Shown here one piece after another: positions 62,172 to 64,000 of a DNA stretch of 64,000 bases; the first letter of the stretch is position 1, and each line of letters begins with the position of its first letter. The translations under genes and the position numbers were made by a program. Source of the DNA: Rotaria socialis. Lineage: Eukaryota > Rotifera > Eurotatoria > Philodinida > Philodinidae. Below the pieces are notes generated by a model that worked only from the letters and a program-made list of their open reading frames with translations, ran no database searches and was not told the origin of the DNA. Where the stretch lies: the NCBI GenBank assembly GCA_905331475.1, contig CAJNYU010001954.1:45341-109340 (forward strand). Reading direction: 5' to 3'.

Positions 62172-62596
62172 ATTATCGTTTTTTTCCGTTCTGTTGTCAT
62201 ACCATCACGTTCTGTCTCGCTGATAACTGAGTATAATAATGTGAGCGAAAAGAAGACATAACAAAAGTGTTGAAAAACGCATCGGCATCGTTGCATTCTT
62301 AATATGTTGTATAATCTCCAGTTACATGCTTATTGAACATATGTTTGTTATACATATTATGTTTCACACGAAAGTCGAATTGAAAAAAGAACAAACTGCT
62401 GATCGAAACTATAGTACTTTATATTTACGTATCACTCAGAGGAGTAACAAATGTAAGCAATATTATCTCTTGAGTAAGAGGCATTGTCATACTCTTATCT
62501 TTATAGAATAAATATCACCTGTCAGTATGATAGCTTAAAAAGTGAGCATCATTCAATCAGAAAGAGGATACCAATAATTATATAAATAATATCGAC
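62172..62596 (+). other. No gene seen
   Basis: T-run (TTTTTT) directly after the tRNA-like 3' half could have served as a pol III terminator. Otherwise empty. Confidence 0.35.
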
Positions 62597-62695
62597 GGGT
62601 GTGGGGTGTAGGTGAGGGGTGTGGGTGTGGGTATAGGTGTGGATGTGGGTAGGGAAGTCTTCTTCTAAACTCACACAGCCACACACCCACACCCT
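62597..62695. repeat. Telomere-like GGGTGTGG hairpin, copy 4
   Basis: GGGTGTGGGGTGTAGGTGAG and GTGTGGGTGTGGGTATAGG on the left, CAGCCACACACCCACACCCT on the right, with a loop of about 20 bp. Best preserved copy. Confidence 0.7.
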
Positions 62696-63348
62696 CAAGA
62701 ATTGGTTTACCATAGACGGAGTGATTTTTCGGCAAGGAATATGCATGTCATCAGATGTACACCTAAAATGAAAGTATAATTGAAATTGTGATGTGCGCAC
62801 GGATTGAACCGTGTTAGTTTCAGTGTCTTACTACTAGCAACTGGAGAATTTATTTGTGCCCGACAATCTAGTACTAGCAGATCATTTGAAGGAAGCACCC
62901 TGATGTTAGCCTACCAAGCATAATTGAAGCGAATCTTTGAAAGATAATCAAATCATCATCTAATAGAACAAGTTGTGCGTTCATTGCGAAATCAATGTTC
63001 AGTTGTGGTAGTTCTTGCTTTATACTCTATGTTTAAGTGTTACAAAGTATTTAGAATTAATAAGAATAGAATTGGGGCAATGCAAAAGCAAGGCACCTGA
63101 TGAGGACAATGGAGAAGAGCCAAACTGAATATGAGACCGATATATAACATCGCTATATCATCGAAATAATACTAAATCATGTTCAAAACTCATTGCATGT
63201 TTTGAATCTGTAAAGTGCATTGGGATTAAAAGAGTACAAGGGAAACTTATCTTGTTTATCTATACAATAAATTGATTGTAACCTATGGGAACGATCTAAT
63301 CGGTTGCTGCTTTTTCTTGTAGATTAAAACATTTCATCTTTAAATATT
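62696..63348 (+). other. No gene seen
   Basis: AT-rich. The acceptor-like TTTTTCTTGTAG at 63311-63322 precedes the 63349 gene. Confidence 0.35.
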
Positions 63349-63949
63349 ATGTCTGCACCTGTCATCATCAAAAAAGAGCTCATATACGAGCATATGGAAA
63401 CGGAGCAAGGTAAATAAGACTCATTTTGATTGCATAAATCTACGCTAAAACTTAATATTGTCTACTTTTCTTGCAGATGTTATGGTGAAAAAGAGCAAAA
63501 ACCTGAAGAGACGGCGTTCCCGACGATGACAACGACAACAGCTTAAATGTGTGCTATTGGAGCTCGCTGAAATGCGACAGGATATTCAGCAATTACGTGC
63601 CACGGAGGAGAGACATAACGGCTCAATAAAAACGTTGTTCCTCAGTCTCGGTGATACTGAGTTCGTGGCACAAAAGTTACAAGTGAAGATGGAACAACAG
63701 TCGACTATGTTGAGCGTGTATCAACAAACATGTAGTACCGTCCTCGCCGGGTTTTCAGAGGCACTGAAAAACATCAGCACTCTGTGCTATACAAAAAAAT
63801 TAATTTTTGTTCTTGCAAACGTTGTGTGTGTCATATTGGGTGTTAACCCTTTCTGCCAATTCCTTTCTGCCAATTCAAAAATTGGCAGAGTGTCACAAAA
63901 TTTCTGCCAATTGGCAAAAGTGTGTTGTAATTGGCAGAAATGCCTATGA
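63349..63949 (+). pseudogene. Basic/coiled-coil protein gene with an in-frame stop
   Basis: Exon 1 (63349-63409) encodes MSAPVIIKKELIYEHMETEQ, with a SUMO-consensus-like IKKE. Exon 2 begins at 63477 (TTGCAG acceptor) with KKSKNLKRRRSRR, then TGA at 63527-63529, after which the same frame continues open to 63947 through a coiled-coil-like stretch (LELAEMRQDIQQLRATEERH, LQVKMEQQSTMLSVYQQTCS). The TGA replaces what is probably an Arg codon (CGA to TGA). The last about 30 codons run through TTCTGCCAATT repeats and are not true coding. Short basic plus coiled-coil proteins are often regulators or transposon accessory proteins; family not recognised. Confidence 0.5.
63850..63941. repeat. Cluster of TTTCTGCCAATT inverted repeats
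   Basis: Five copies of TTCTGCCAATT or its complement AATTGGCAGA within 92 bp, three forward and two reverse, spaced 6-25 bp. Able to form several hairpins. Confidence 0.8.
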
Positions 63950-64000
63950 AACTATAAACTCGAATTTCTAAATTAACTTAAAAATATATTTTCGACTAAA

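Noticed and set aside
62780-62900. Minus-strand GGTTCAATCC resembling a tRNA B-box
   Set aside because: The T stem does not pair, no A-box lies at the right distance and no acceptor stem can be formed.
1-64000. CRISPR arrays, prokaryotic operons or phage genes
   Set aside because: No regularly spaced identical repeats of that type; spliceosomal introns and metazoan families show a eukaryotic nuclear sequence.

Overview
The window looks like a piece of a small-intron, AT-rich animal genome. A bdelloid rotifer fits best. Introns are mostly 45-80 bp with GT-AG ends, several genes carry a splice acceptor at or just before the start codon (as expected with spliced-leader trans-splicing), one kelch gene resembles the kelch proteins common in bdelloids, short TGTGGG-like repeats (the bdelloid telomere motif, from memory) are scattered through it, and decayed DNA transposons are abundant. 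The assignment is an inference; no rRNA or mitochondrial marker is present. All gene models were spliced by eye from reading frames and intron phases.

1-11.8 kb: the 3' part of an RRP8 rRNA methyltransferase, then a cluster of three low-complexity Gly/Met/Pro/Gln-rich genes (1314-1815 minus, 4040-5979 plus, 8177-9762 plus). Two have N-myristoylation-type starts and two end in short Cys-containing tails. A small secreted Cys-containing protein with a dibasic site follows at 11.1 kb.

13.9-26.6 kb: a two-exon Cys-containing fragment, a hAT-type MITE, then two minus-strand genes 155 bp apart that may be one operon, ARL14EP-like (upstream) and FoxJ2/3-like (downstream). A nuclear receptor with canonical zinc fingers and ligand-binding domain lies at 25.1 kb.

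26.6-43 kb: mostly non-coding. The exception is a minus-strand pair, a Tnp2/CACTA-like DDE transposase with one apparent frameshift and, 86 bp downstream, an intact BEN-domain protein. Similar GCGATTAATC-rich repeats lie on both sides of the pair. An unrecognised multi-exon gene lies at 42 kb.

43-50 kb: a decayed Ginger-like integrase gene with an exact inverted 115-120 bp duplication and an N at its edge, then two long palindromic elements. 50-64 kb: a degenerate repeat field, a two-domain chitin-binding (CBM14) gene whose last intron holds a 1.9 kb hAT-like element, a long hairpin element with CAGGGG ends, a kelch gene cut by a TA-flanked MITE, a tRNA-like gene cut by another TA-flanked MITE, and a coiled-coil gene with an in-frame stop.

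The genes do not form a metabolic pathway. The notable patterns are the low-complexity cluster, the transposase/BEN pair, the possible operons, and repeated precise insertion of small transposons into functional sequence.
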